Counted from the stretch's first letter, positions 1 through 11,499 are shown. The stretch is DNA of 64,000 nucleotides from Angiostrongylus vasorum (GCA_018806985.1 JADANN010000215.1:124001-188000); one strand, 5' to 3'. Numbers and translations are program-made. Notes: generated by a model not told the origin, from the letters alone.

Positions 1-168
1 GTAGCCTATTGTGTCAAAAGTGACTTGACACAATTCCCGGATGTCTTCCCTACCTTGGTACTCCTTAACATCGAGGACGTCACCCGGTACTGCAGCGTCA
101 GTCGGTGGCTCGAGCCTCTGACTTTCACCATTCGCTTTGATGTTGGTCACACTCCGTAGCAGGGACAT
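1..168 (-). CDS. possible exon or 5' coding fragment, cut by window edge
   Basis: Reading leftwards from an ATG at 168-166, the frame stays open for 56 codons to the window edge. The predicted peptide begins MSLLRSVTNIKANGES and is rich in charged residues (later DVLDVKEYQGREDIRELC), which looks more like coding sequence than the AT-rich DNA around it. No family is recognised. Upstream on the same strand an AG at about 171-172 could be a splice acceptor, so the ATG may be internal to an exon. An open frame of this length arises by chance fairly often, and it could also belong to a repeat. Confidence 0.28.
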   Translation of the reverse strand, partial: MSLLRSVTNIKANGESQRLEPPTDAAVPGDVLDVKEYQGREDIRELCQVTFDTIGY

Positions 169-364
169 TTGCTTTCAAGCGATAACCCTTCCTCATCACT
201 TTTTTTTCCTGCTTAATCTTCTCCTGACACCTCCTTATCAAATAACGTTTTACGCTCCTGCATCACCAACATGGTAAAGTTATCGTCAATGCTCATTTAA
301 TAACTATGGATTGTTAATCTATCAACTATATCAAGGCTTCCACTTTCTATAACTACTTACGTGC

Positions 365-738
365 GTACTTGGACGGTCCGTCCTCAAAGTTTGTATTGGT
401 CTCAGCATGATCTCCACTTTTTCGTAGATTTCGTGATTTAGTCATTGTGGTTTTCTGGAATCCCGAGGTCAGTCTGGCTAAAGCCCGTCTCAGGTCGTCA
501 CCACCACAGCCAATCACAGCACTTGTGGATCAGGGAGAGATTTACCACCACACGACTAATCTGATACCAGGATGGTGGTGGATGGTTTACACTTGCCTAG
601 ACTTTCTGGTGGAAACACCGGACTCCTTCTCAGATTGGAAAACCCTGCTGGAGGGACGAATCCTGCCGCCGCACTTCGCAGCCCGACACCCAGGAACACC
701 TCCCAGCCACGATGAGGCGGTAAACCGATGGGAGAACG
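365..738 (-). repeat. SINE-R copy, near full length
   Basis: This is one of four near full-length copies of a roughly 370-bp dispersed family (others at 6222-6588, 33157-33545, 40081-40443). In the sense (minus) direction it starts near 738 with CCGCCTCATCGTGGCTGGGA and ends near 365 with the tail CCAAGTACGC, a worn form of the AAGT-type tail. The long plus-strand open frame that covers it is antisense to the repeat. The 3' 70 bp resembles the 3' end of RTE-B. Confidence 0.8.
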
Positions 739-904
739 TTCTACAAGCACTCCTCAAACGTCACAGCTCCCTCATCAGATTTTTTTACTTACAATTCGGC
801 TGCGCTCTAATCCATCGATATCTTTCGCACTTACCTGATGTGTGAATTATCATATTCGATGCTTTATCACTCCCCAGAATCATACTTTCGTTGTTAATGT
901 AACT

Positions 905-2150
905 TCATGTAATGTAAAGAAGTGGAAGACCAGCACGAAATGGAAGACCATCAAGACCGTGCTATTGTTCAAGAAGGGTGACCTACACGATATCGGCAAC
1001 TATCGCCCAATCTGCTTGCTGTCTGTCGTCTACAAACTTTTCACTCGAGTCATCCTAAACAAGATTGACAGAACACTGGACGAAGGACAGCCATGTGAGC
1101 AAGCAGGGTTTCGAAAAGGATTTAGTACGATGGACCACCACCACACGATAAGAAGGATCATTGAAGTATCGCGAGAGTACAAAAGAATCGCTTATGCAAT
1201 GCGATACCACGTCGCCAAAATTATTTACTGCCACCCTCCAGAATGTCATGCGAACATTGGAATGGGATAATATGGGAGTGAAAATCGATGGTCGCCAGTT
1301 ACATCATCTACACTTTGGTGATGACATCGTCCTTGCAACACCAAACATTAGCCATGCGGAACGTATGCTTGCCGCCTTTGACGAAGCCTTTGGAAGGATT
1401 GGTCTTCGACCAAATCTCACGAAAACGATGTTCATGAAGCGCGGATTGGTTTCGTATGCCCCATTCACGCTCCGCGGAAAGAATATCTGCGAATGCTCCA
1501 GTTATGTCTACCTAGGCCGGGAAATCAATATGATGAACGACTTAGCTCCAGAGCTGAGCAGAAGGAAACGAGCGGCTTGAGGAGCTTTCAAGAGCACTAG
1601 GGATCGTAGTGAAGAAAAAAAGGAACACCCGACTCCGTGCCCACCTTATCGACTCAACGGTACTTCCTGCGCTAACGTATGCGTCAGAAACCTGGTCGCT
1701 GCGTAAGCAGGATGAAAGGTCACTCAGCGTTATTGAACACGCATTCGAGAGGAAGATGCTATTAGCATCCCGTTTCGCACAAGTAAGGGAAGGGATCCGA
1801 AGCTATGAGATGCGTCAACGATGAAAAATCAAAGATACCGTTCTGTACGCCAAACAGTCGAAGATAAGGTGGGCCGGACACGTAATGCGTATGAATGACA
1901 ACCGATGGACAAGAGTCGTTAGTGACTGGATTCTTCGGGATGTCAAACGTACTGCAGGAAGACCACCGACCCGATGGTCAGAGTTCTTCACGAAGAGCCT
2001 AGAAGAAAGATACGGTATTCGACGAGTCTCTAGAGCCAGCAGAACCCATTGGGCTACTCTTGCACGCGATAGGGGAAAAATGAAAGATTTACTGGCACCC
2101 GCTCGAGTCACTCGACGACCAACGGGACTACAGGTGATGCAGGTGACAGG
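905..2150 (+). pseudogene. RTE-A retrotransposon fragment (reverse transcriptase and C-terminal region), dead
   Basis: This is a 5'-truncated RTE-clade non-LTR retrotransposon. The RT start KKGDLHDIGNYRPICLL lies at about 975-1020 and QAGFRKGF at about 1100-1125. At about 1185-1215 roughly 215 bp are missing compared with the sister copy at 29.2-30.7 kb; the gap removes RT motif A (LTFIDLQKAFDS). Reading resumes in another frame at SPKLFTATLQNVMRTLEW. The catalytic FADD appears as FGDD (about 1315-1327), and a TGA at 1578-1580 replaces a Trp codon. The C-terminal part (SETWSLRKQDERSLSVIEHA, then RWAGHVMRMNDNRWTRVVSD) continues in further frames to about 2110. The copy ends with the family tail ACAGGTGATGCAGGTGA. 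It cannot encode a working enzyme. Confidence 0.9.
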
Positions 2151-2186
2151 TCAATGTAACTTCGTCATCAGATCTAAATCTTGCTT

Positions 2187-2357
2187 TATGGTCACATGCC
2201 TGTCTGCCTTGGTGGGAGCAGACTTTGGCTAGGCTGACCTCGGGACTTCAGGGAAGAAAAATGGCTAAGCCAGCAAGAATCCGAAAAAATGGAAATTATG
2301 CTGGGATTCGCACAATTAGTGATGTGGGACCATCCAAGCGCCAAAGTAAGTAAGTAT
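2187..2357 (+). repeat. SINE-R, 3' half
   Basis: This is the 3' part of SINE-R in sense orientation, including the conserved block GGCTAAGCCAGCAAGA and the end CCAAAGTAAGTAAGTATCC. It follows the RTE-A fragment within about 40 bp. The same junction with the unique sequence downstream (TCCTCATGAATCT) is seen at 6937, so this copy predates the local duplication. Confidence 0.75.
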
Positions 2358-4044
2358 CCTCATGAATCTTTCACGTAATGCTCCACATAATCGTCAATGC
2401 AGCTTCTTGCGTGCATTACTACTGCAGACTGAACCTGTCCACTTTGCGCTTTGGTCTGTATACATTTCTAACAGAATTGCACGGAAGTCGTGTAAGTACT
2501 ATGTATATACACGGTTTATTTAGCTACCCTAGTTTCATGTTACAAGCTGCAGAACCTTCATAAAGTCTTGCGTTGCATGCCGAAAGAGAAGAAGCGACTA
2601 CCACATGAACTAACCAGCACATTTCCTGCGTTGGCCTGTAACTAACAAGTTAGCACTTAGTGGGTTCATACGGGGATGTTCAAGTTCATCTACACATTTG
2701 TGGCATTTATTAAGGTATCTGTTGCGTATGGTCTTGATTCCTTGTTTTCAGACTTCGTGAATACCCGCCACCAATTGGCAGCTGTTCCTTTATCACGGAA
2801 GTATAAGCAACTTAAGGCCGATATCAATCGGTCTACCTATCGATGTGTCACACGTTTCCTGATGGCACAGGTATTTCTGTGCACGTTTTTTAAAACGCCG
2901 GACTTAGTTGCTTAAGTCTGGAATGCTTAGTTGACCGTCATAGCTGAGTGGCGTCTGCTCACTAGGATGATAACGACGAAACTCAGTCTTAAGTTTCCCA
3001 CATTGGTGATTTCTGTTGGAAGTCACACAGTGGATGAGGGTCATGTAGTTTTCACGACATCCGGAAGCAGCGATTTTATTTATTTAACTTATTATCGATT
3101 TTCTCCTTGATATCATTTCGCTAACACTTTTATCACTCACAAATATTGATCAAAAAATTTCTATATGATCGTAGATGGTGATATCCGTATTCTTAAAACG
3201 TATTTGAAGTCGCTCGCTTATCTCTGATTGGTTTTCCAGGTTCAGAACTGTTCAGAGAGCAGGCGATTCATCGCTTGTATCATGCATAGTTACGAACCAA
3301 CGTGATGCATAATATAGACAGTAGGAGTAGTGTTTCTTCATGGTAATGGTCATAGCTGTAATGTCAGAAATACCTTAAGGAAGTGCGCCCTGTAGCACTC
3401 GCTACTTCATTTGCTGGCACGCACCGTGGTAATCAATACTTATCAATATGTAGAGCACTTATGACGAAATGGGGTTGGCGGACAAGTACAATACTCCTGT
3501 CATTAAGGAAATGTGAGCAAGAGCTAATTTCGAGATATGTGAAATCGACATATGTTGGGTCAATTGTTCATTACTGCTTTCAAGTAGGCAAGGTACTATT
3601 CGAAGAAGTATGGCAGAAAAGTGCCCTAAGTTAACAAGGTTTATCGTTTGTTTTCCTCCTCGCTGTAGCTTTCTGCTTATGGTTTCCTGTGTAGATGTTA
3701 TTGATTGTTTGAAGTTGGTCACCTTTATTTCGTAGATGGCTAATATTGTCCCTTCTGGTTTGTCTTCTGAATAAACACTTGATTTCTTCTGTTTCACAAA
3801 ACATTAACGTTGATGTAAAGTAGTATTTGCTGAGATATATTGGGATTTGTCGAGCGAACCATCTTCTACTCTTTAAGATCGCTCTTCTAACATAGCGCTT
3901 TGAAGGTTCATGAAATCCTTTCGAGAACTGTCGTCACACGGAACGCTCTTATGTTTTTTCTGTTCATCATAAAAAGGCCTCATATCAATTCTGAAGCATG
4001 TGGTTTTCTGAAGTAGGAATGATGATTCAATTTACTGCTTTTCT

Positions 4045-4200
4045 GATGAGCAGACACGAGGCTGTTATCACAGCATATATTCATTACCAGTAGCTGAAAT
4101 ATCGACCTTTTTCGCCTTCTTCAGCAGAGCCCGCTAAGCCCAAATTGAAACGCAATCTAGTGATCAAAACACTGTCACAATCTCAGAGGGTAAAAATATA
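4045..4200 (-). repeat. Penelope-like terminal repeat relic
   Basis: In the minus direction this reads as a degraded terminal repeat: an ATTGCGTTTCAATTTGGGC-like segment, then GCTGAAGAAGGCGAAAAAGG, then AGACACGAGG read on the plus strand (the complement of CCTCGTGTCT). The hammerhead-like core is badly worn. The matching piece in unit B is at 8840-8970. Confidence 0.55.
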
Positions 4201-4659
4201 GTAAGTAGGTCTTAATTCTGACAGCAAACAGCTTCTTTGGAACACTCACCGTTGTGTTCTTCTCTAAGATTGAGTTTAGCAATGTCTCACCAAATTCAGA
4301 TTGAGATGTTGTGTTACTACTGGTGAACTAGATGCGTTATGTTCAGTGCGTTGTCCAATGCCTAGGTTATTTTGCTAGATAAACCTTGTATACTACACAT
4401 TTTCTACTTAATAGATAGTTCCTTCAACGCTAATGTTATAAGCATTGAGCTGTGATAAGCTCTTCTTCACACTTAATGCTTTAAAAGAGAAGAAAAAAAA
4501 GCTTTCGAATTCACTGACCAGTTATGGGGCCGCAACTGACTGATATTTCATTTATCGTAGTAGACACAACATAGATTAAAAAAACGCCTTCATATGCGTA
4601 CCGTGATATGGTTGAAGAGTGAATCGTAGTTACATACGGAAAATAGTATCCTACATACT

Positions 4660-5030
4660 ACGTATATACGTAGACGCCTGCGGTCCGGGGTTTTGCCAAT
4701 ATCTCAGCATCATTAAGAGTTATATTTCGCAATATACACCCTGCCGCTAAAAAAGAGTAGGCAGTAAATAATAAGTCAAAATTGTGATTATAAGTGCAGC
4801 CTCAGCTTAACCGGGTTCGTTGCCGATTTGGGCCCCCCAAGATCAATCCCGTTGACGGGTGATTGCTGAGGGCAAAAAGATCGACAGAACTAGCTGAGAG
4901 ACAGGCGAAACGAAGGACCCTCATGGTGTGGTGGTGAACGCGTTACTCCCCGGAAAGGACAATAGCGCGTTCTTTCCCCACCGTAGACACCTGCGGTCCG
5001 GAGTTTTGCCAATTTCTCAGCATCATTAAA
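4660..5030 (+). mobile_element. SINE-3 insertion with 15-bp target site duplication
   Basis: The 371-bp insert is flanked by identical direct repeats AGTATCCTACATACT at 4645-4659 and 5031-5045. Unit B has one copy of that target (11774-11788) and no insert, so the insertion happened in unit A after the duplication. The element begins and ends with related blocks (ACGCCTGCGGTCCGGGG and ACACCTGCGGTCCGGAG, each followed by TTTTGCCAAT and TCTCAGCATCATTAA). A tRNA-like head (GGTGTGGTGGTGAACGCG) lies inside it. Confidence 0.85.
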
Positions 5031-5269
5031 AGTATCCTACATACTTTTCATACTTCTAGAACGATAGAGCAAAGTCAGTCCCGTATCATTGTAATGTACT
5101 GAACCATCTAAGAGGCCTCTTATGTCGGAGAGGTGAACCCGACTGCTGACAACGGTTCCCTCTTCTATCTAGTTTACGTCGGTAGTCCTGGTTTTATCTC
5201 TCATAGGGGCGATCACTTTGGAATTGATGATGAGAAGACTGCTCTGGCGTTATAGGTGCACAATAACAA

Positions 5270-5415
5270 TCAGTTTTCATGACGTGTCGTGAGGGGGCTC
5301 GTTTTGTCCGTTCCCAGCGACCTCCTGTGCAACCCGAGATTTGATTACCTCTCACCGGTTGTCTCACCGCCCGACGTTGTAGACGGGAGCGCCCAGTGGA
5401 CGGGATACTGAGGCC
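5270..5415 (-). mobile_element. RTE-B 5' region fragment
   Basis: This matches the 5' leader of the full-length RTE-B element at about 60930-61070, with shared blocks such as CTCTCACCGG, GTCTCACCGCC and GACG-TAGACGG. No coding part follows. It directly abuts a SINE-R fragment in the same orientation. Confidence 0.65.
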
Positions 5416-5429
5416 GTACATTTGCTTGT

Positions 5430-5700
5430 TTAGTAATTGTGGTTTCCAGGAAGCCCGAGATCAGCTTGGTCGAAGCCTTCCCCAGGTCGCCACCACAAGC
5501 AGTTTCCCATCTTGTGGATCCGAAGATTTACCGTCGATTACTTCCATACCAAGACAGTATCGATTCTTGGTATTCGTTTTCTCTTAAGTGGCCTTATGGA
5601 TGGAAACGTTTGACTCCTTCTCAGCTTGGGAGTCCTTGCTGAGCTATGGGCTCCCTCTTTACCTCACACCATGACACCCAAGAACACTTCTCGCCAGGTG
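5430..5700 (-). repeat. SINE-R, diverged partial copy
   Basis: It aligns with the 5' two thirds of SINE-R in minus orientation (blocks GTGGTTTCCAGGAAGCCCGA, GGTCGCCACCACA, GACTCCTTCTCAGCTTGGGA). The AAGT tail end is missing where it meets the RTE-B leader at 5415. Confidence 0.65.
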
Positions 5701-6221
5701 CATAAATATGCATTGTGCGATTAGATTGCTCAGCTATTAAAGGCTATTAATGAGGCAAAGACAATGGTATAGAACGTCCAACCAGTCTACACAAAAATGG
5801 CGTGAAGCTACTCGTACTGTAATTGGGCAGAAAAAGATGGCAAGGTCGATCTCTCAGGTGGTGCTTCCTTGCTTGGCAGTTTTGGAAAAGTATGGATGCA
5901 GGACCTGCACCCGGTTTTTGAGTCAAGTAATTCTAAATATATCAGGTTACACAACTAATGCTAGGAGAGGAGCATACTCTATAAACGAGATTTATAATAA
6001 TATCGTGATTATTTTGTGAAAGGTAGAGAACACTCTTTGTAGACGTTTCCTGAAACTTTAAGCAATGAAAATGTTAAAACTTCTATGAAAACTTGTAACG
6101 GAATAGACAACAGTTCATATTACGCGCCCAAAATGTATAGAGATAGGGGACTAGTAGGTGTTTTCCCACTCGGGAATACGATTTCGATGCTTCGAGGCTA
6201 AACCTGTTTGGGACTTGGACA

Positions 6222-6588
6222 CTTGGATACTTCCATGGCCCATCCTCGCTGATTATATGTGCCCCCAGAATGATCTCCATTTTTTATTCGGAGTTTTGCT
6301 GGCTTAGCCAATATGGCTCCCTGGGGGTCCCGAGGCCAGCCATACTAATGTCTGCCTCAGGTCGTCATCACCACCAGTAGTTGCCGCCAGTGTGGATCAA
6401 AGGAAGATTTCACGAGACGGATCCTGGTATTGGCTTACACCTAGCTGGGCTCCCCGATGGAAACGCCGGAATCCTTCTATGTGCTTGGGAGACCCTGTTA
6501 GAGGGGATGAATTTCCCCCACCGTACATCGCAGCCGGACACGCAGGAACACCTCCCAGCCACGATGAGGCGGTGAACCGTTGGAAGGG
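6222..6588 (-). repeat. SINE-R copy, near full length
   Basis: It is co-extensive with the copy at 365-738. The tail (reverse complement of ACTTGGATACTTCCATGGCC) lies at 6222 and the 5' end (GCCACGATGAGGCGG on the plus strand) near 6565-6580. Open frames on the plus strand here are antisense shadows of the repeat. Confidence 0.8.
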
Positions 6589-6764
6589 TTTGGAAATTTA
6601 ATGCACAAATGAAGAATTCAAGAATAAAACACGTCTATCATACAAGAAAGTATGTTCGTTTGACACCATTCTAAGCCGAGAGACGATAACAAGGGAGGTA
6701 ATGTCGACCACGACGACATGGCTGGAAGTAAGGTAGAGGATGCATACTAAAGCATACGGCAGCA

Positions 6765-6937
6765 CAAGGCAGCGACTGCCGAGAGCGGTGACGATCTGGG
6801 AGCAGACTTCGACTAGACTGACCTCGAGACTCCAGGAAACCGCAATGACTAAGCCAGCAAAACTCCGAAAAGATGGAACTTATGCTGGCGCCCGCACAGT
6901 CAGTAAGAACGGTCTATCCAAGCATCCAAGTAAGTAG
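6765..6937 (+). repeat. SINE-R, 3' half
   Basis: This is the 3' half of SINE-R in sense orientation, ending CCAAGTAAGTAGGTATCC and followed by TCCTCATGAATCTATCGCG. It is the unit B counterpart of 2187-2357. Confidence 0.75.
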
Positions 6938-9106
6938 GTATCCTCATGAATCTATCGCGTAATGCTCTACGTCGTCGTTAATGCAGCCTCTTACGTGCAT
7001 TATTCCTGCACACTGAACCAGTTTACTTTATAGTTTGGTGTGCATGCGTTTCTAACCTAATTGCATGAATGTCGTGTAAATACTGTATATGTGCATGGTT
7101 TATTTAACTACCTTAGTTTGAGGTTACGGGCCACAGAGCCTTCACAAAGCCTCGCATTGCAGGTCGAAAGAGGAGAAGCGACTACCACATGAACTGGTCA
7201 ACAAATTTGCTGCGTTGGGCGAGAACTAACACATTTGGTCCACTTGCCGCCTCAACGAACTCGGCACCTAGGAACGCAACGCAACACGCAACGCGATACT
7301 TGGGGAAACTTAGCGATGCACAGCAAGGACCAGGAACGCCTCTAAATCACGCTTTGTACACTTCAAGCATTCACTTCCAGATATGTTAACCGGATAACAA
7401 GTTTTGTCACACTACATGTACAAGTTAGTGTATTCTGGGAGCGTGTATTACTTTTGTTCTTATTTTGATGTATTCTGTTCAGGCAAAGAATTCTCTTCGC
7501 TAGCGGAGCAGTTGCAGCCTGCTTAATGGGATGAAATGGATATTTTCATGTTTGACTACCACGCTGCTCTCACGTAGGTAGAACAGGCCGATATCAATCG
7601 GTCTACCTATCGATGTGTTACACGTTTCCTAATGACACAGGTATTTCTGTGCACGTTTTTAAAACGCCGGACTTATTTGCTTAAGTCTGGAATGCTTGAG
7701 TTGACCGTCATAGCTGAGTGGCGTCTGATCACTAGGATGATAACGACGAAACTCAGTCTTAAGTTTCCCACATTGGTGATTTCTGTTGGAAGTCACACAG
7801 TGGATGAGGGTCATGTAGTTTTCACGACATCCGGAAGCAGAGGTTTGTAAAAATTTATTATCGATTTTCTCCTTGATATCATTTCGCTATTATTTTTTAT
7901 CACTCACAAATATTGATCAAAAATTTCTATATGATCGTAGATGGTGATATTCGTATTCTTAAAACGTATTTGAAGTCGCTCGCTTATCTCTGATTGGTTT
8001 TCCAGGTTCAGAACTGTTCGGAGAACAGGCGATTCATCACTTATATCATGCATAGTTGCATATCAACGTGATGCAAAATGTAGGCAAGTGGTCAGTGTTA
8101 TGCTAATGGCTATAATGGCGGGAAATACCTCGAGGCAATGCGTCGTGAAACAACCGCTAGTGCGTCTGCTGCCACCTAACCACCTAACGTGGTAATCAAT
8201 ACCTATCAATATGTAGAACGCTTGTGACGTAATGCAGATGGCGGATAAGTGTATTATTTCCGTCCTTGAGGAAATGTCTGAGCAGGAGCTCATTTCGAGA
8301 TATGTGGAATCGGCTTATGTTGGGTTAATTATTCGCTATTGTTTGAAGGAAGAAAAGATACTACTCATAGAAGTATGACTGGAAATGCATTGAACTAACA
8401 AAACTTGCTGTCTGTTTCCTTCTTGTCGCTTTTTCCTGGAGTTTTCTCTGCAAGTGTTATTGATTGCGTAGAGTTGGTGAATTTTTGTCGAGCTTGTAAT
8501 TTTTTATGAACACAGCCTTTATTTCTTAGATGGCTAACATTGTCTCTTCTCCTTTCTCTTCTGTCTAAACACTTGATTTCTTGTGTTTTACAAAATATTA
8601 ACGTTGGTGTAAAGTAGTAATTGGCGAGATATGTCATATGTGTTGAGTGAAACATCTTGTATTCTCAGGATCGCTCTTGTACCATAGCGCTTTGGAGGTT
8701 CATGAAATTCTTCCAAGAAAGGCCCGTCACACAGAGGGGCTTTCAAGTGTTTTCTATTCTTCATGAAAAAAGCCTCATATCCATTACGAAGCATGTGGCT
8801 TCTAAGACAAAAAGGATTACTCAATTCACTGCGTTCTGGTGAGCAAACATGAGGTTGTTCTTACACCGTTTATTCACAATAGATGACATCTCCACCGTTT
8901 CGCCATCTTGAGAGCGCGCTAAGGTCTAGTTGAAACCCAATCTATTGATTAAAACACTTTCATAACTTTAGCCGATGAAATGGAATAAGTAGATCTTCAT
9001 TCTTATAATAAACAGCTTCTTTGGAACCTCCTCCGTTTTCTTCTTCTCTAAGATTCAGTCCAACAATGCCTCACCGAATTCAGATTAAGATGTTGTGTTA
9101 CTACTG
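6920..9106. repeat. duplication unit B, left part
   Basis: This is the direct counterpart of 2340-4322. 7588-7845 is almost identical to 2816-3073, whereas 8100-9106 differs at roughly every fifth base by eye. About 240 bp at 7200-7580 have no counterpart in unit A, and unit A has its own 2650-2815. No gene is recognised in it. Confidence 0.75.
8840..8970 (-). repeat. Penelope-like terminal repeat relic
   Basis: It sits at the same place in unit B as 4045-4200 in unit A. The plus strand shows TGAGCAAACATGAGGTTGTT then CCGTTTATTCACAATAG and CCGTTTCGCCATCTTGAGAG, a worn minus-strand terminal repeat. Confidence 0.55.
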
Positions 9107-9399
9107 TGCTTCTCATCTATTATGGATTTCACGTAATAAATATCTTAACGTTTTTTTCCTGTTTGTCTTTTTTTTTCTTGTAAAAATAGATCTCAGTGTT
9201 GGACGGCTGTGAAGTCGCCAGGTACTGGATGAAGTAGTTCTAACATCGCACCAGAATTTAAAGTGAATAAAACATGTGTGGGTTTCTTTTTAAAGCTGCG
9301 CTGGAATAGAGCACATTAGCTAAATATTTAACAAGTGGTGTATGAGTATTGAGCATCGGCTGAAAATCGACTTTTACCTCGTCAGTTCATGCCATACGA

Positions 9400-9530
9400 T
9401 ACTGAGTGGCGTTTTTGTCGGTCCTGCGTTCTTCAGAGCCTAGAAGTTCAAAAATGACGCGAAATCTTCTTGCCCAAACACTTTCTTAACCACAGCTGAT
9501 AAAACTTGCTGCTCAGTTTTGCTCATATCT
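9400..9530 (-). repeat. Penelope-like terminal repeat relic
   Basis: GCGTTCTTCAGAGCCTAGAA at 9418-9437 is the reverse complement of the AGGCTCTGAAGAA block, and GCCCAAACACTTTC at 9473-9486 matches the GAAAGTGTTTGGCTGAG segment of better copies. It is strongly decayed. Confidence 0.45.
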
Positions 9531-9619
9531 CAGCATAATTGTGGGTGTATCATTGAAGACCGACTTTCATTGAACCTAGGAGTGAATCTCTACAAACTGT
9601 TGAGCTTACACCAAGTTGA

Positions 9620-9985
9620 TGAAATTGTTTTATTCGGCTAACGTTTCGAGTTCTTCGCCTTCATCACATCCGATGATCCGAGCCGATTGTCGACAGTCGT
9701 TCGCTTTCTCGATATGGTTTCTTCCTTTGTCGTATCGAGGCTGATCTTATTCAGCGGACGACAGCTCGAATGAAGCATCTTCATCTCTCAGCTCATTCTT
9801 ATACAGGGCGGTTGTTTTTAGAAATGGTTTTCCACTGGCTATCAATGGGCTCAATACGACGAAAGGTCACCACATCGAGAAGACGAACCACTCTGAACCA
9901 GCGACTCGTATCAGGGGCTTTGATGAAGACGAAAGTTTCGAAACTTTAGCCGAATAAATTCTTAGTAACAGCATCGCACAACCTT
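9620..9985. repeat. second Penelope-type terminal repeat variant, inverted pair
   Basis: On the minus strand, 9630-9685 reads TGATGAAGGCGAAGAACTCG then GAAACGTTAGCCGAATAAAA. On the plus strand, 9922-9965 reads TTTGATGAAGACGAAAG, then TTTCGAAACTTTAGCCGAAT, then AAAT. The two pieces face each other around about 240 bp. A related copy is at 52140-52310. The core again has TGATGA..GAAAC. Confidence 0.5.
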
Positions 9986-10014
9986 ATCAATGAAGTAAGG
10001 TACAGTGCGGTTGC
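9986..10014. other. spacer before SINE-3 relic
   Basis: Short unassigned sequence between two repeats; nothing recognised. Confidence 0.4.
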
Positions 10015-10330
10015 ATATCACGTAAAACCCTGCCTTCAAAAAAATAATAGATATCAAATTAAGGGTTAACATCAGAATTTCGACTCCAGCTTCAGCTGAA
10101 CTAGGTTCAATGCTGATTTGTGCTCCCCGGAGCATTCCCAATCATGAACGATTTCCGATAGCACCGTTAGAGTGAAACAGTGGCCGAACAGGTTGTGACA
10201 GGCAAAGGAAGGGGTGTCGATTACGGTGTAGATGGAATGTTGATCCCTCTGGATTGATAATCACGAGTTTGAAGTGCAGCAAGAGTTCCAGCCTTTGCTC
10301 ATACCCCAGCATCATTGCTGTTATAACTCA
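10015..10330 (+). repeat. SINE-3, old diverged copy
   Basis: Blocks in order match the SINE-3 copy at 36665: AAAACCCTGCCTTCAAAAAA, CAGCTTCAGCTGAACTAGGT, TCAATGCTGATTTGTGCTCC, GACAGGCAAAGGAAGG, and CCCAGCATCATTG at the end. The middle is heavily mutated. Confidence 0.55.
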
Positions 10331-11234
10331 TCGTTTCGTTCACTGTAGGTCTTTTCAGATTGCCTTCGAAGTGCTTGAGGAGCCTCAAACGCATTTTCGG
10401 GCGCCCCCTTTTTTAACTTTTCGTGACCACATGGTAGTCGCGGGTTAGACCGGCATGCTCTGCTCTTATGCTACCTACCCTTAGTTCGACTTCTGGGCGG
10501 TAATCTGGAATCCATGCACATTTTAGGTGACGTTGCTGTAGGATGAGTCCTCCTAGTCCGGTACCCCCAGCACATTCCCAGACAGCAGTGAACTCATTGT
10601 GAAAGAGATTCAGCTTTAATTTCTATTTGTTTCTTTCCTTATTTTTACCATTTCACTAATTCAAAACAGTCATGTCCTCTTGGTTTATGACTGACTGCTT
10701 CATAGAGTATGTAAGGGTGTGACTTTCTGCTGAGCGGTACTTCTTTGTTTCATCTACGATTCATTTTGTTTTTTAAAGCCTTTCCCAAACTCCTCCTCTA
10801 CCCGGATATTTCTCATTTCTTGAAAACTTTCATGAATGGAAACATTACTGTAGCCACCGGTGTTGATAGCTTAATTCGTGAACGGAACATTTTTTCTCAT
10901 CTCTGTTAACAGATTGGCTGTGATATACATTTCGTATGGCGGCTCAAAAACCTTTACTGCACTTTTGTATTCACATTACTGCCTTGGTCGGCGGTTTCTC
11001 TTACATCGCTATATTTGCTTACTTTTCCACTAAAAGCGAAGAGGAACGGAATGTAAAAGTGAACTTTGAAAAGCCCTGATCTCTTCAATGTGCTAAACAA
11101 AGGCGCTTCTGCTAGGTTAATGCGATCGATAAAGGCTGCAAATCGGATAGGGAGGTGATGTCTCATGAATGGTGGATTTCGCTATTTCTCTCTGGTTTTC
11201 GTCATTGTTTGTATTTATTCATGGTTTCAATTTC
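10331..11234. other. no gene recognised
   Basis: AT-rich DNA with only short open frames. It is part of the roughly 2.4-kb insertion that interrupts duplication unit B. No domain, tRNA or long repeat is seen. Confidence 0.5.
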
Positions 11235-11336
11235 TTCACTTCTATCTTACAAGAGAAAGAAACGAATGGCAAATGTGCTGGGGTCCGCACAACTCGTGAG
11301 GACGGACATCCAAGTATCCAAGTAAGTAAGTATCTT
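11235..11336 (+). mobile_element. RTE-B solo 3' end
   Basis: This is the last roughly 100 bp of an RTE-B element in sense orientation: AGAGAAAGAAACGAATGGCA, GTGCTGGGGTCCGCACAACT, GTGAGGACGGACATCCAAGT, then ATCCAAGTAAGTAAGTATC. It matches 58017-58110 (-) closely and is an extreme 5' truncation, as is common for target-primed retrotransposons. Confidence 0.75.
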
Positions 11337-11499
11337 GCACAAGTTCTTGCGCTTCTTTTTTTCCATGGTTTCTTCTTTTTCTTTGTCCGGTCGTCTTGAA
11401 CACGAAACTGTCAGGTGCACTGCATGCTATGCATGCGAGGGAGAGGGCAAAATGGATGAAGTGAATTGTACGCGTTGCCTTCTCAGTGGTTTATTTTTG

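Larger units (their letters stand above)
2340..5160. repeat. duplication unit A
   Basis: This segment is repeated in the same direction at 6920-9106 plus 11500-11900. Stretches match in order: TCCTCATGAATCT at the left, then 2816-3350 with 7588-8090 (very close match), 3350-4322 with 8090-9106 (clearly more diverged), and 4380-5150 with 11520-11890. No convincing coding exon is seen; short open frames at 2676-2915 and 3383-3634 are not conserved in frame between the units. It contains a Penelope terminal-repeat relic and a SINE-3 insertion that unit B lacks. Confidence 0.75.

Noticed and set aside
447..845. 132-codon plus-strand open frame as a gene
   Set aside because: It is antisense to a SINE-R copy; the same region in other copies gives different broken frames.
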